DNA of 64,000 nucleotides from Haloterrigena turkmenica DSM 5511 (GCF_000025325.1 NC_013743.1:2666001-2730000), one strand, 5' to 3'. Shown: positions 1 through 9,634, numbered from the stretch's first letter. Numbers and translations: made by a program. Notes: generated by a model from the sequence alone, not told the origin.

Positions 1-1684
1 TGAGCGCCTGGAGTTGGTTTTTGCTCTCTTGAAGCGCCTGCTGGCGTTCCTTTTGCTCGGTGATATCGCGCGTCAGCGCCACGTGAACGGTCGTCCCGTC
101 GGGGCGCTGGAGCGACTCCGCGTGCGATTCCATCTGTCGACGCGTACCCTCCAGTCCGATGATATCGAACTCTAGCGTCCCGCGTTCGCCCCGACAGATC
201 CGCTCGTTGAACTCGCGGAACCGCTCGCGGTCCTCGGGGGCGATCAGGTCGTAGACGCACTCGCCGACGACATCCGACGCGGCGTCTGCTTCCACCATGT
301 CGAGTCCGGCGGGGTTCATCTGAAGCAGGGTCCCGTCGGGAGCGACGGTCTTGATGCATTCGGGCGTGGTTTCGATGAGCGCGTTCAGATGCTCCGTTCG
401 CTCGCGCAGCTCCCGCTCGCGCTGTTGGCGCTCGAGTTCGTATTTCACCCACTGCCCCATCAGTCGATGGAACGTGCGCTCCTCCTCGGAGATCGAGGCG
501 TCGCGGGATTCCTCGGTGACGAAAAAGAACGTTCGATCGTGGTCACCATCGACGGGGATACGGGTACCGAGATAGGTGCGTACGTCGAACTCGGCGAAAC
601 AGGCCGCGTTCTCGAAGCCGCTATCGACGGGATCGGTGATCTCGACCGGGTCCGGAATGTCGTCGTCCGATCCCGCGTCACTGTCGGCGACGACTCGGCA
701 ATAGGTCTCCGAGAGGTCGAGTCGCGCCCCGGGAACGAGGTGGTCGTGTTCGCCGCTAACTGCCTCGACCTCGAACAGATCGCTCTCCGGATCGACCCGG
801 GCCAGCCCGCCGAGGTCGAGATCGAACCGTTCGCACCCGACCTCGAATAGCGCGTCGAGTTTCTCGTCGAACGAGCGGTTGGCGTCCGACATAATTTCGT
901 ACACCTCGCGCTGGTAATGCTCGCTGGTCTCGATCGTCAACCGCGCGTCGGTCCGATCGACCAATGTCTCTAACTTCCGGTCGATCTCGCGCGATACTCG
1001 GTCGGGGCCGAAGTATTCCTCAGGTGGTGTGTAGTAGAGGTTCTGACATATAGTGCCATCGTAGACGAGATAGGGATGGGTCTTGAGGACGTCGTGGACG
1101 ACGTCTGCCGGAAACCGGTCGCGATTGTACTGGCAGAGGACCGTGTAGTCCTCGCCCTCGTAGTGCGGGTTGAGCAACGCTTCGTACTCGCAGAGTCCGT
1201 CGAAGTCGGCGTCGGTTTCGAGCGCCCACGTCATTTCCGCGGCGGCTCTGAGCCCCGTGAACTCGTCCGCCGTCGCGTCCGCGAGCGTCTCCTCCCAGAA
1301 CGACAGCATCGCTTCGCGGTCGAACTCGCCGGTCCGTCGATAGGTCTCCGCCTCCGTGTGCACCGACAGCGCCCCTGACTCGAGCGCGGCGTCGACGTCG
1401 ACGTCGCGGGCTCGCATCGCATCGAGCACCTCGTCCGTGGTGTTGTCGTCGGCGACGTAAACACACCGTTCGCCGCGCTCGAGACCGTCTCGGATGAACG
1501 GGACGACCGCCTCGAACTGTTCGGCCCGATCCTCGTAGAGGAGAGCGAGGTGGTCGGTGTCCTCGTGTCCATCGAGCGGTTCAACGGGGCCCCGGAGCGC
1601 GGAACGCGATTTCGAGGGGGTGAACCTGCCCCCGAGATCGGGCGCGGTGCGCTGATCGGTCTGATCTGATAGCTGGTTACTCAT
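1..1684 (-). CDS. MEDS-GAF-PAS sensory protein, C-terminus outside window
   Basis: The reading frame is open from an ATG at 1684 to the left window edge (561 codons). Residues about 40-230 look like a MEDS domain: it has the HLALLYED start, GERCVYVADD, and a conserved Trp/Cys-rich core, as in DcmR-type sensors. A GAF-like segment follows (about 260-420), then a short coiled coil and a PAS/PAC unit (about 445-550) ending in DITEQK. Haloarchaeal proteins of this layout usually continue into further PAS domains and a histidine kinase or bacterio-opsin-activator-type output, but that part is not in the window, so the output is unknown. No transmembrane segment is visible, so it is probably cytoplasmic. 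It is divergent from the nth gene, with a 249-bp promoter region between them. Confidence 0.85.
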   Translation of the reverse strand, partial: MSNQLSDQTDQRTAPDLGGRFTPSKSRSALRGPVEPLDGHEDTDHLALLYEDRAEQFEAVVPFIRDGLERGERCVYVADDNTTDEVLDAMRARDVDVDAALESGALSVHTEAETYRRTGEFDREAMLSFWEETLADATADEFTGLRAAAEMTWALETDADFDGLCEYEALLNPHYEGEDYTVLCQYNRDRFPADVVHDVLKTHPYLVYDGTICQNLYYTPPEEYFGPDRVSREIDRKLETLVDRTDARLTIETSEHYQREVYEIMSDANRSFDEKLDALFEVGCERFDLDLGGLARVDPESDLFEVEAVSGEHDHLVPGARLDLSETYCRVVADSDAGSDDDIPDPVEITDPVDSGFENAACFAEFDVRTYLGTRIPVDGDHDRTFFFVTEESRDASISEEERTFHRLMGQWVKYELERQQRERELRERTEHLNALIETTPECIKTVAPDGTLLQMNPAGLDMVEADAASDVVGECVYDLIAPEDRERFREFNERICRGERGTLEFDIIGLEGTRRQMESHAESLQRPDGTTVHVALTRDITEQKERQQALQESKNQLQAL

Positions 1685-1933
1685 AGGGAGTCTCGTGGTC
1701 GCCCGGAACGCGTTAGCTCGTCCGTGAAATCGATATACTCGCGGACGTCTGTTACTATCCGGGGTCTGTTCATTACTCGAGTCGAAGAGGACGACGATGA
1801 AAAGAGTACCGTCGGTCGTGTACTCGCGGTATGGCGTCCCGAAAATCGGCAGACGCTTCTCCGATAGCGGTACGAGCGTTTCGATGGGTGCAAATCCGGT
1901 ATACACACGTATCGCCGAGACGTAGCCGCGCGT

Positions 1934-2743
1934 ATGAGCGACGACGAACCCGCGGTCAACATCAGCGGCGGCGTCGATGGCGGCGGCGCCGCGGCCGAGT
2001 TCGATCCCGCGACGGCCGACACCCGCGCCGAGGAGGTCGTCGACCGACTCGGGGAACTGTACTGGCAGAAAACGTACGGCGGACAGGACGCCTTCACCTG
2101 CCTCGTCCGCACGGTCCTGAGCCAGAACACCAGTGACAAGGCGAGCCAGCCGGCCCACGACGCGCTGATCGACAGGTACGGTGGCCCGGATGTCGACCTC
2201 GCGGCATCGCTCGCAGACGCCGAGCAGTCGCGCCTCGCGGAGACGATCAGTTCCGCGGGCCTCTACAACCAGAAGTCGGAGGTGCTGATCCGAACCGCCG
2301 AGTGGGTCCTCGAGGAGTTCGGCTCCGCCGCGGCGTTCGACGCGTTCGTCAAGGACGAGGATCCCGCCGCGGTCCGCGAGACGCTCCTCTCGATCCGCGG
2401 CATCGGCCCGAAGACCGCCGACTGTGTCCTGCTGTTCGCGGGCGGTCGCGGCGGCGTCTTCCCCGTCGATACCCACGTCCACCGGATCTACCGCCGTATG
2501 GGCATCGCGCCGGCCGCCGCCGACCACGAGGGCGTTCGCGCGGTGCTCGAGCGCGAGGTGCCCGCCGCCAAGTGCGGATTCGGTCACACCGCGACGATCC
2601 AGTTCGGTCGCGAGTACTGCACGGCGCGCAAGCCGGCCTGCCTCGAGGATCCCGACGCCTGCCCGATGGCCGACGTGTGCGAGCAGGTCGGCGTCTACCC
2701 CGCGACGGGCGAGGTCGTCGATCCCGCGGCGACGCTCGAGTAA
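1934..2743 (+). CDS. nth: Endonuclease III (DNA glycosylase/AP lyase)
   Basis: Base-excision repair glycosylase removing oxidised pyrimidines and nicking the AP site. The 269-residue product has the HhH-GPD fold: the hairpin-helix-hairpin reads SIRGIGPKTADCVLLF with the catalytic Lys inside it (about residue 160), and PVDTHVHR carries the catalytic Asp (about 180). A C-terminal Cys cluster can hold the 4Fe-4S centre; its spacing is C-x6-C-x6-C-x5-C instead of the C-x6-C-x2-C-x5-C of the bacterial enzyme. The N-terminal 30 residues are a Gly/Ala-rich acidic extension. The ATG chosen is the first in frame after the divergent intergenic region; a later start is possible because the extension is poorly conserved in character. 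Confidence 0.93.
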   Translation: MSDDEPAVNISGGVDGGGAAAEFDPATADTRAEEVVDRLGELYWQKTYGGQDAFTCLVRTVLSQNTSDKASQPAHDALIDRYGGPDVDLAASLADAEQSRLAETISSAGLYNQKSEVLIRTAEWVLEEFGSAAAFDAFVKDEDPAAVRETLLSIRGIGPKTADCVLLFAGGRGGVFPVDTHVHRIYRRMGIAPAAADHEGVRAVLEREVPAAKCGFGHTATIQFGREYCTARKPACLEDPDACPMADVCEQVGVYPATGEVVDPAATLE

Positions 2744-3000
2744 CGATCTGACCGACGAAACCCGCTTCGACCACTGCGTCGCGTGGGATCGAGGCACCCT
2801 CGCCGTCGCGAAGGAGATCACACGGCGGACCGAAAGGAAGAGCGCTCTCGGCGAACGGATTCACATCGACGTTCTCCCCCCGGAGAATCGGAACCGACGG
2901 AACCCCAGCGGCGACGTACGACCGGACGTCGGCGAATCGACCGATAGAACGAGGTGGCTCTTGGTCGTCCGTACTCGTACGGTCGGTGAGTTCCTCTATC

Positions 3001-4353
3001 ATGTCCACCCGATCACTCACTGAGAGTCGATCCGATTGGATCGCCGTCCTCGGTTCGATCGTCGCCGTCCTGTTCGCTATCGAATTCGCCGCGTATCTCC
3101 TGACCGAGTGGCCGACGATCGCGATCGATCCCGCGTTCTTCCAGCATACGGGCTGGTACGTCCTCGAGGGCGGTGTTCCGTACGTCGACGTCTGGGACGT
3201 GAACCCGCCCGTTCCGTTCGCAATTACGGCCGCGCTCGCCGTCCTCTCGGGCGGAAACATGTACGTCCTACACGGCCTCAGTGTGATACTCACCCTTCTC
3301 GTCGCCGCCGCGAACATCCTGCTCGTCGGGTGGGTCGCCTTCCTCGTGACCGGAGAAGACGCCGCAGCGGTCGCCGCCGGCCTCACGATGCTCGTCGTTC
3401 CGGAGCTCTTTCTCCTCCCTCTGGCCGGAGTCTGGGCGCAGTTCTACGCGCTGTTCTTCGGTGTCCTTTCACTCGCGCTGGCCCTCCGCGACCGGCCGTT
3501 TCTGGCCGGGGTCGCCGCGGCACTGAGCGCTGGCTCCTGGCAGTCCGGGATCGCCTTCGCTCCATTGGTCGTCGGGATGACGTACCAGCGAACCGGCGGG
3601 AAGGACGTGCTCCGGGCCATCGCGGGCGGTGGCGTCGTGACCGGCGTCGTCGTCCTCGTGTTCGCGGCCGCAGGTGCGCTCGTTCCGATGTTCGTACAGA
3701 CTGTGATCGTGCCGCTGGTCGCCGGCTCACCGTACACGCTGGCCGAACGCGGCTTCTCGATACTGCTGGTGTTCGGCTACGGATCGGTGCTCCTCCCGGT
3801 GGCGCTCTACGGATGGGCCTCCACCGCCGTCCGCGACCTCCGGACGCGATGGTGGGTTCCGGCTGGCGGGGTGATACTCGGCCTCCAGGTGCTGGTCGTC
3901 GATCTGGACGGCTCGACGGACACGTTCCTCTGGCTCGCCTTCGTCGCGCTCGGCGTGGCCGTCACTGTCGAACGCGCGACCGCGTGGCGGTCCGTCACGA
4001 CGGACCGACTCAGTGGCGATGCGACCCGGACGAACCGCTACCGGTGGCCGGTCGTCGTCGCTGTCGTCGCCGGGCTGATCGTCCTCTCGGGGCTGGCCTG
4101 GAACGTCAACTCGCCGCCTCCGAAGCCGACGCTCGAGACGATGGAACGGGAGGCCGAGCCGGACGAGCACCTCCCGATTTCGCCGGACGATGCGGACAGC
4201 CCGTCGATGCGGACCATTTACTGGGAGCAGCTGAAGCCGGAGACGTGTCACTACCGGTTAAGCTGGACCGAAGTGCGGTGGATCGCGATGACCGACGACC
4301 GGCTGGACGCAGAGCGATGTGGCGGATGGCCGAATCGTATCGATCGCGGCTAG
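3001..4353 (+). CDS. Multi-pass membrane protein, probable GT-C type (DolP-mannose-like) glycosyltransferase
   Basis: A 450-residue integral membrane protein with roughly ten hydrophobic helices. After the first helix lies an extracytoplasmic loop with WYVLEGGVPYVDVWDVNPP, the acidic first-loop signature seen in GT-C glycosyltransferases that use dolichyl-phosphate sugars. This fits proteins commonly annotated in haloarchaea as DolP-mannose mannosyltransferase, but the donor and acceptor cannot be read from sequence. The C-terminal soluble tail (about 380-450) has a few Cys and Trp residues and may face outside. I start at the ATG at 3001 instead of the GTG 15 nt upstream because the ATG is followed directly by the polar N-tail and first helix. 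No glycosylation genes are adjacent. Confidence 0.6.
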   Translation: MSTRSLTESRSDWIAVLGSIVAVLFAIEFAAYLLTEWPTIAIDPAFFQHTGWYVLEGGVPYVDVWDVNPPVPFAITAALAVLSGGNMYVLHGLSVILTLLVAAANILLVGWVAFLVTGEDAAAVAAGLTMLVVPELFLLPLAGVWAQFYALFFGVLSLALALRDRPFLAGVAAALSAGSWQSGIAFAPLVVGMTYQRTGGKDVLRAIAGGGVVTGVVVLVFAAAGALVPMFVQTVIVPLVAGSPYTLAERGFSILLVFGYGSVLLPVALYGWASTAVRDLRTRWWVPAGGVILGLQVLVVDLDGSTDTFLWLAFVALGVAVTVERATAWRSVTTDRLSGDATRTNRYRWPVVVAVVAGLIVLSGLAWNVNSPPPKPTLETMEREAEPDEHLPISPDDADSPSMRTIYWEQLKPETCHYRLSWTEVRWIAMTDDRLDAERCGGWPNRIDRG

Positions 4354-4571
4354 GGACTCGGTACCTCGAGCGGGTCGACTCACAACTGAGGCGGTTCGAC
4401 GACGGAGTGTTCACTGATTCCCGCCACGGACTCGATCCGGTCACCGACGGATACCCGTTCACGTGGTGTGAATCGCCCCTCACACGTGGCCGAGGCCGCA
4501 TTCTTCACCCCTACTTGCAGACGGGTAACTGATCGCCGTAATAGACGCACAATTGCAGGTCAAATCGTACA

Positions 4572-4937
4572 ATGGTCCTCGAACAGGGTACTGTAGTCAT
4601 GGCTACCGTCGAAACTATTCTTTCGTCGATTTTCAGCACCGTCCCTGAACTCCATTCCGGACAACTCGGATTGCTATCGGGTGTTCTCGTCGGCCTCCTC
4701 TATTGGCACGGGCTCCGTCGGCCTTCGCTCGCTCTCCTCACTGCGTTCTATCTGCTGGCGCTCGGTATCGTGCCTGCGTCCGCGAGAGGGCTTTTCGTGG
4801 TTCAATCCCAACCGTGGTACTTCTGTTCGCTCTTGATCATCACCTCGCTCGGTGCGATTAGCGTCCGTATCGTTTGGACTCGAATATCGTACTCGAATCA
4901 GCCTCAGCTGTCGGAAGTCGGACAACGGGATTTCTAA
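4572..4937 (+). CDS. Small membrane protein, unknown
   Basis: A 121-residue product with three hydrophobic segments (about residues 30-50, 52-75 and 82-105) and a short polar C-tail. Codon use is less GC-rich than in neighbouring genes (for example ATT, TCT and CTC mixed), which suggests a weakly expressed or recently acquired gene. I do not recognise a family. An in-frame ATG at 4599 would remove nine residues and is an equally plausible start. It stands alone between the membrane glycosyltransferase and the oppositely oriented fttA. Confidence 0.5.
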   Translation: MVLEQGTVVMATVETILSSIFSTVPELHSGQLGLLSGVLVGLLYWHGLRRPSLALLTAFYLLALGIVPASARGLFVVQSQPWYFCSLLIITSLGAISVRIVWTRISYSNQPQLSEVGQRDF

Positions 4938-5047
4938 TCGGCTTTATCCCCGTCCGTACGGATGTGGCGTTTGCCTCGAAAGGTACGTCAGAATTCGACT
5001 CTCCGGATTCATAGTCCCAGGCGGACTAAAAGGGCTCGTTGAGGGAT

Positions 5048-6982
5048 TTACAAGAACCTGAAGGTCTCGAGGTTCTTCGGCGCGAAGGTACGCATGTCGT
5101 AGTTGTGGTACAGCGCCGAGGAGAGGTCCTGCGTCGACCGCTCGTCGCCGTGGACACAGAGGACTTTCTCGGGGCGCGGGTTCATCGTCTTGACGAAGTT
5201 CTCGAGGCCGGCGCGGTCGGCGTGGCCGGAGAAGCCGTCGACGGTTTCGACGTCGACGTTCAGATCGAGAGTGCCGCGACCGTTGTTCCCGCCCATGGCG
5301 CCGACCTCGCTGGTCGGAATCTCGTCCCAGCCGTTCTGGATACGCCGTCCAAGGGTTCCCTGTGCCTGGTAGCCGACGAAGACCAGCGTCGAGTCCGGAT
5401 CGGGGCCGATGTGGGACAGCCACGACATGATCGGACCGCCGGTGACCATCCCGGACGTCGAGAGGATGATACAGGGCTCGCCGTCGGCGACGTCCTGGCG
5501 CTCCTCCTCGCCGCCGTCGATGTGGTTGAACTCGTCGGCGAGGAAGGGGTTCTCGTCGTCGTGGAAGATGCGATCCCGGAGGTCGTCCCGGAGGTACTCG
5601 GGGTAGGTGGTGTGGATGGCTGTCGCCTCCCAGATCATCCCGTCTAGGTGGACTGGCATCGAGGGAATGTCCCCGTTGCGCATCGCCTCCTCCAGAACGA
5701 GCATGATCTCTTGGGATCGCCCGACGGCGAACGCCGGAATGAGCACCTTGCCGCCCTCGTCGTAGGTGTCGTTGATGATCTCCTTGAGGTTTCGCTCGGA
5801 GTCCTCCTGGTCGGTCTGGTAGTCGTTGCGACCGCCGTAGGTCGACTCCATCACCAGCGTCTCGACGCGCGGGAAGTCGTTGACCGCGCCGTTGAACAGC
5901 CGGGTGTCCTCGTAGTGAATGTCGCCGGAGAACGCGACGTTGTAGAGGCCGTCGCCGATGTGGAAGTGCGAGACGGCCGAGCCGAGGATGTGACCGGCGT
6001 TGTGGAAGGTGAGTTTGACGTCCGGCGCGATGTCCGTGACGTCGCCGTACTCGAGCGGGATGCAGTGTTTGATCGCCTCGCGGACCTGTTCGCTCTCATA
6101 CGGTGGTGCGCGTCCCTCCTTGGCGGCGACGTCGAGGTAGTCCAGCGTCAGCAGGCCCATCAGATCACGAGTGGGCTCGGTGCAGTAGATCGGTCCGTCG
6201 TAGCCGTACTTAAACAGCAGCGGGATCAGCGCGGAGTGGTCGAGGTGGGCGTGGGTGAGGACGACGGCGTCGATCGTCTGCGGACCGGCGCCGAGCGCCT
6301 CGGGCGCGTGGAGGTAGGGCACTTCGCCCTCGGCGCCGGGTTTGTCGCCGCAGTCGATGAGGATCCGGGTCTCGGGCGTCGAGAGGATGAAGGACGCTCG
6401 ACCGACCTCACGACAGCATCCCAGCGTCGTGATGCGGACGTACTCGTCGTCGGACATCTCCTCGCGGTGGATCTGTCGACCGACCTTCTCGAGAATGTCC
6501 CGTCGCTCGTCGCGTTCCTGCTTGAGGAAGCTACGGACGTTCGAAACCGTCGAGGACTCGATCGGCGGCGTGCGGACGACTTCGGGCGTCCAGCCGACGT
6601 TTTTGGTGATTTCGCGGAGCGTCGAGCCGTGGCGGCCGATGACCATGCCCGGCTTTTCGGCCTCGATGACGACCTCGCCGGTGTCAGCGTGGAAGTCCAG
6701 GTCCGTGACGCCGGCCTCTTCGGGGATGACGCTCATGATCTCCTCGCGGGCCTCTTCGGGTCGCGAGAGAACGCTCGGGTCGGGGCGGACGGTGATTCGC
6801 TTGCGAAGTTTGCTCGCGAGTTGCCGAATGAGGTCGCCCTGTTGGGCGAACTTCTTCGGATCGCGCGTATAGACCACCACTTCGGGGCCTTCGTATTTCA
6901 CCGAGGAGACCGAGATATCGCTCGGTAACTCGCTCGTGATCTCTGCTTTCAGATCGTCGAGTTGCTGCTCTACAGTACTCAT
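5048..6982 (-). CDS. fttA: FttA/aCPSF1: KH-domain metallo-beta-lactamase-beta-CASP ribonuclease, transcription termination factor
   Basis: Archaeal homologue of the CPSF73 endonuclease; family members cut nascent RNA and terminate transcription. The 644-residue protein has an N-terminal KH pair (residues 1-130, with the GMVIGRHGS loop near 112-120), then a metallo-beta-lactamase domain with THAHLDHS (243-250) and SGDIHYED, a beta-CASP insertion (ESTYGGR, then the VGRSQE region), and the late metal ligands in DGFSGHADRAG and CVHGDE. All zinc-binding motifs are intact, so it should be catalytically active. The start is the ATG at 6982; the open frame extends upstream but encodes Arg/His-rich sequence unlike the family. 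It stands alone, with a 336-bp region before the divergent gene at 7319. Confidence 0.95.
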   Translation of the reverse strand: MSTVEQQLDDLKAEITSELPSDISVSSVKYEGPEVVVYTRDPKKFAQQGDLIRQLASKLRKRITVRPDPSVLSRPEEAREEIMSVIPEEAGVTDLDFHADTGEVVIEAEKPGMVIGRHGSTLREITKNVGWTPEVVRTPPIESSTVSNVRSFLKQERDERRDILEKVGRQIHREEMSDDEYVRITTLGCCREVGRASFILSTPETRILIDCGDKPGAEGEVPYLHAPEALGAGPQTIDAVVLTHAHLDHSALIPLLFKYGYDGPIYCTEPTRDLMGLLTLDYLDVAAKEGRAPPYESEQVREAIKHCIPLEYGDVTDIAPDVKLTFHNAGHILGSAVSHFHIGDGLYNVAFSGDIHYEDTRLFNGAVNDFPRVETLVMESTYGGRNDYQTDQEDSERNLKEIINDTYDEGGKVLIPAFAVGRSQEIMLVLEEAMRNGDIPSMPVHLDGMIWEATAIHTTYPEYLRDDLRDRIFHDDENPFLADEFNHIDGGEEERQDVADGEPCIILSTSGMVTGGPIMSWLSHIGPDPDSTLVFVGYQAQGTLGRRIQNGWDEIPTSEVGAMGGNNGRGTLDLNVDVETVDGFSGHADRAGLENFVKTMNPRPEKVLCVHGDERSTQDLSSALYHNYDMRTFAPKNLETFRFL

Positions 6983-7318
6983 AGGTCGCCGATTGTGGCT
7001 TGCGTGAACTCGCCGCCGGGGAGCGAACCGCTCAGGTCGATGCTGTCGGATTTCGGGATGAGACGACGGTCTACCGACCGTCCACACCGTATCGTATCGT
7101 ACCGGCGATACCGTTGTGCCACACCGTCCACGTCGGACGATGCAGTACGTCTCGTATCCCGGATCATCCGTTTGACACCTGCCGTGACGAACACGCTCCC
7201 AGGTCGGTCGTCCTGGGCTGCGGGAAGATTCCAGGGAGAACCCGCTTATCCGACGCTATTCTTTGCGTAGTATAAAAGCCTTCGCAAAAACCAGGGCCAT
7301 CCGTCACGTATCGGGGGT
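6983..7318. other. Divergent intergenic region
   Basis: No gene seen. It should hold the promoters of fttA (minus) and the 161-aa gene (plus). A clear TATA-like stretch, AGTATAAAAG, lies at about 7269-7278, some 40 nt before the ATG at 7319, which would give a short leader of about 15-20 nt. Confidence 0.5.
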
Positions 7319-7804
7319 ATGTACCTGACAGCCGACCGCGTCGTAACGGAGCGAAACTGGGTCGCAGACCGGGCCGAAACCGTCGTTCCGCTCATCAACG
7401 ACGTCCGTGACGACCTCGGGGACGTCTTCGACACCGACGTCGATCACGTCACCGAGGCGCAGTATCTCGAGGCCGTCGACGACGTCTTCGCTGACGGCGA
7501 TCTGGGGGTCAACGTCGCCGCCATGGTGGCGATCCTCCGCGAACTCGACGTCGAGGGCGACTATCCCGGCTTCGTCGTCGACGAGATCCTCGGCCGGGAA
7601 CTGGCCGCGACCGTCGCCGGCCGCCAGCCGCTGCGGACCCTCGGCGAGGCGACGTTCCACTACGCCGACCTGCAGGTCCACGGCGAGGCCGACGAGAACG
7701 CGGGCGTCGACGACTGCGAGGCGGCGCTGGCCGCCGGGTTCCAGGAGCGGCTGCCGGGCTGGAACTGGACCGAGCGCTCGAGTCCGTTCAGTGTCGAGCG
7801 GTGA
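7319..7804 (+). CDS. Conserved haloarchaeal protein of unknown function
   Basis: A soluble acidic 161-residue protein beginning MYLTADRVVTERNW. It is mostly helical in character, with no Cys cluster, nucleotide-binding loop or membrane segment. Codon use is typical for the chromosome and the gene has a good upstream TATA element, so it is very likely real. I do not recognise a characterised family. It converges on the lipoprotein gene at 7898. Confidence 0.7.
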   Translation: MYLTADRVVTERNWVADRAETVVPLINDVRDDLGDVFDTDVDHVTEAQYLEAVDDVFADGDLGVNVAAMVAILRELDVEGDYPGFVVDEILGRELAATVAGRQPLRTLGEATFHYADLQVHGEADENAGVDDCEAALAAGFQERLPGWNWTERSSPFSVER

Positions 7805-7897
7805 CCGGCGGCCCGCCCGCCGTGGACCGGTAAGCAGCCGCCGAACCGTTGTGAACCGTGATCGGCGGCCAAACCGTCATCAGAACGAGGCCTCGAG

Positions 7898-8524
7898 TTA
7901 CTCGTCGGTTTCGTTTCCGGCGTCCGACTCGTTTTCGGCGGTCTGGTTCCCGTCGTCGGACCCGTCCGTGTCGGTTCCGGCGTCCGTTTCGTTGCCAGCG
8001 TCGGACTCGTTTCCGGCGCCGTCGCCCTGTTGCTCTTCTTGCTGTCGCCGGAGCATCTCCCGTTGTTGGGCCTGTTGCTGCTGTTGCTGGACGAACGCGT
8101 CGTACTGGTCGCCGGGATAGATACCGTTGATCTCGCCGTTCCGAAGCGCGCTCATGATCGCTTCGTCGGATCCGGTGACCCGGAGGAGTCCGTATTCGGG
8201 TGCAGACTCCTCGACCGAGATATTGCTGTCGTCGGCCGAGTCTTCGAACTCGGTCGCGGCCTCCTCGGTCAGGTTCCGCTGTTCCTCCAGCGCTCGCTGT
8301 TGGGCCTCCTGCTGGGTCATATTGCCGCTCTGAACGGCCGTCTGGATCTCCTCGTTGAGGCGCTCGAGCTCCTCCCGGTCCGGCGACACCGCGACCGTGA
8401 CCGCGTCGCTCGAGTCGTCGTCGGATTGGGTCAACGCTTCGAGTTGGGAACAACCGGCGAGCGATGCGGCGACGCCGGTGCCGGCGATTCCGAGAAATGC
8501 GCGGCGGGGATGGCCGTCTGTCAT
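7898..8524 (-). CDS. Twin-arginine lipoprotein with Gln-rich and Asn/Asp/Glu-rich tail
   Basis: The 208-residue precursor starts with a twin-arginine signal (RRAFLGIAGTG) and a lipobox ending LAGC at about residue 25, so it should be exported folded and lipid-anchored outside the membrane. The middle (50-130) is a charged helical region with a conserved-looking motif TGSDEAIMSALRNGEI. Then comes a poly-Gln/Arg coiled coil (about 140-160) and a C-terminal tail of repeated NESDAGNETDAG-like units. The tail is a low-complexity acidic spacer, perhaps near the S-layer. No enzymatic motif is visible. It is convergent with the 161-aa gene and divergent from nucS. Confidence 0.8.
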   Translation of the reverse strand: MTDGHPRRAFLGIAGTGVAASLAGCSQLEALTQSDDDSSDAVTVAVSPDREELERLNEEIQTAVQSGNMTQQEAQQRALEEQRNLTEEAATEFEDSADDSNISVEESAPEYGLLRVTGSDEAIMSALRNGEINGIYPGDQYDAFVQQQQQQAQQREMLRRQQEEQQGDGAGNESDAGNETDAGTDTDGSDDGNQTAENESDAGNETDE

Positions 8525-8712
8525 TCAATTCGAGACCATCGACGGGCGGAGATAAGGGTTTTTGAAAGCGCGGCGAACTCTCGTCGGCGATGGCCGGCTT
8601 CGAACGGCAGCGATCGGGCGCAACATGATCGGTCACGACCGTCACGGAACGACGCGAGCCGTCCGTACGCGGTCCGGGCTCCTTTTATTCGCCCGACGGC
8701 TATGACGTTCCA

Positions 8713-9507
8713 GTGACGTCAGAGCCATCGACTGCGCGGTCGTCGCGAGCAGTGACCCTCGAGCAGCCGTCGCTGTCGGCCGCCCGCGAGGCCGTCGCCG
8801 ACGGCATCGAGCGCGAGGCGCTCGTCACCGTCTTCGGCCGCTGTACCGTCGACTACGAGGGCCGCGCCTCGAGCACGCTCGAGGCGGGCGACCGACACGT
8901 CATGCTCAAACCGGACGGCGCGGCGCTGGTCCACACCGACGAGGGCCAGCAGCCGGTCAACTGGCAGCCGCCGGGCTGTGAGCACGACGTCTACTGCGAC
9001 GGCGGGGACTCGGACGGGAGCGGCGTCGAGGCGGACGCCGAACCCGACGCGCTCGTCCTCGAGAGCCTGCGGTCGAACCCCGACGAGCGGCTGCTGGTGC
9101 GATTCCAGCGAGTCCTGCAGGTCTCGGCCTTTTCGGGAACCGACGAGAACGACCTCGCCCTCTCCGGGACCGAGGAGGACCTCCGCCAGCGCATTCTCGA
9201 GGAGCCCGACCTGCTCGAGGCCGGGTTCACGCCGCTGGCGACCGAGCGCGCGACGCCGGCCGGCGCCGTCGACATCTATGGCGAGGATTCGGCGGGCCGG
9301 ACGGTCGTCGTCGAACTCAAGCGCCGCCGCGTCGGGCCGGACGCGGTCGGCCAGCTCCGCCGGTACGTCGACGCCCTCGAGCGTGATCTCCACGCCGACG
9401 CCGACGTCCGCGGGGTTCTGGTCGCCCCGTCAGTGACCGACCGAGCCGATCGGTTGCTCGGGGACCACGGCCTCGAGTTCGTCTCGCTGAAACCGACCGG
9501 CGACTGA
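8713..9507 (+). CDS. nucS: Endonuclease NucS (mismatch/flap-type DNA nuclease)
   Basis: The 264-residue product matches the archaeal NucS/EndoMS family, which cuts branched or mismatched DNA and works with PCNA. The N-terminal beta-rich DNA-binding domain includes the FGRCTVDYEGRASS segment. The C-terminal RecB-like nuclease core shows the catalytic layout: EEDLRQRILEEPDLL, AVDIYGED, then VVVELKRRRVG (Asp ... Glu-x-Lys) and a following QLRRYVD helix. The start is the GTG at 8713, since the ATG at 8702 runs into a stop after four codons. An acidic Gly/Ser linker (about 95-110) separates the domains. A short C-terminal end after FVSLKP leaves no obvious PIP box. Confidence 0.92.
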   Translation: MTSEPSTARSSRAVTLEQPSLSAAREAVADGIEREALVTVFGRCTVDYEGRASSTLEAGDRHVMLKPDGAALVHTDEGQQPVNWQPPGCEHDVYCDGGDSDGSGVEADAEPDALVLESLRSNPDERLLVRFQRVLQVSAFSGTDENDLALSGTEEDLRQRILEEPDLLEAGFTPLATERATPAGAVDIYGEDSAGRTVVVELKRRRVGPDAVGQLRRYVDALERDLHADADVRGVLVAPSVTDRADRLLGDHGLEFVSLKPTGD

Positions 9508-9634
9508 TATCTGTCCGCGGCTCTCGCCGTGGCAGTCCCCCGCCGGAGGGTGACTCGAGCGGCTCGAACGGACTCGGCTCGGTGTCGGAAGCCGAAACGG
9601 AATTCTCATCGGGCTCCAGCGATAAGAGCCGCCA

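Noticed and set aside
389-850. Plus-strand frame of 153 codons over the start of the window
   Set aside because: It is antisense to the MEDS-GAF-PAS frame; in this GC-rich genome the opposite strand of real genes is often open. No domain in the plus-strand translation.
5648-6928. 426-codon plus-strand frame
   Set aside because: Complement of fttA, whose zinc-binding motifs are intact on the minus strand; the plus translation is low-complexity Val/Arg/Asp/Glu.
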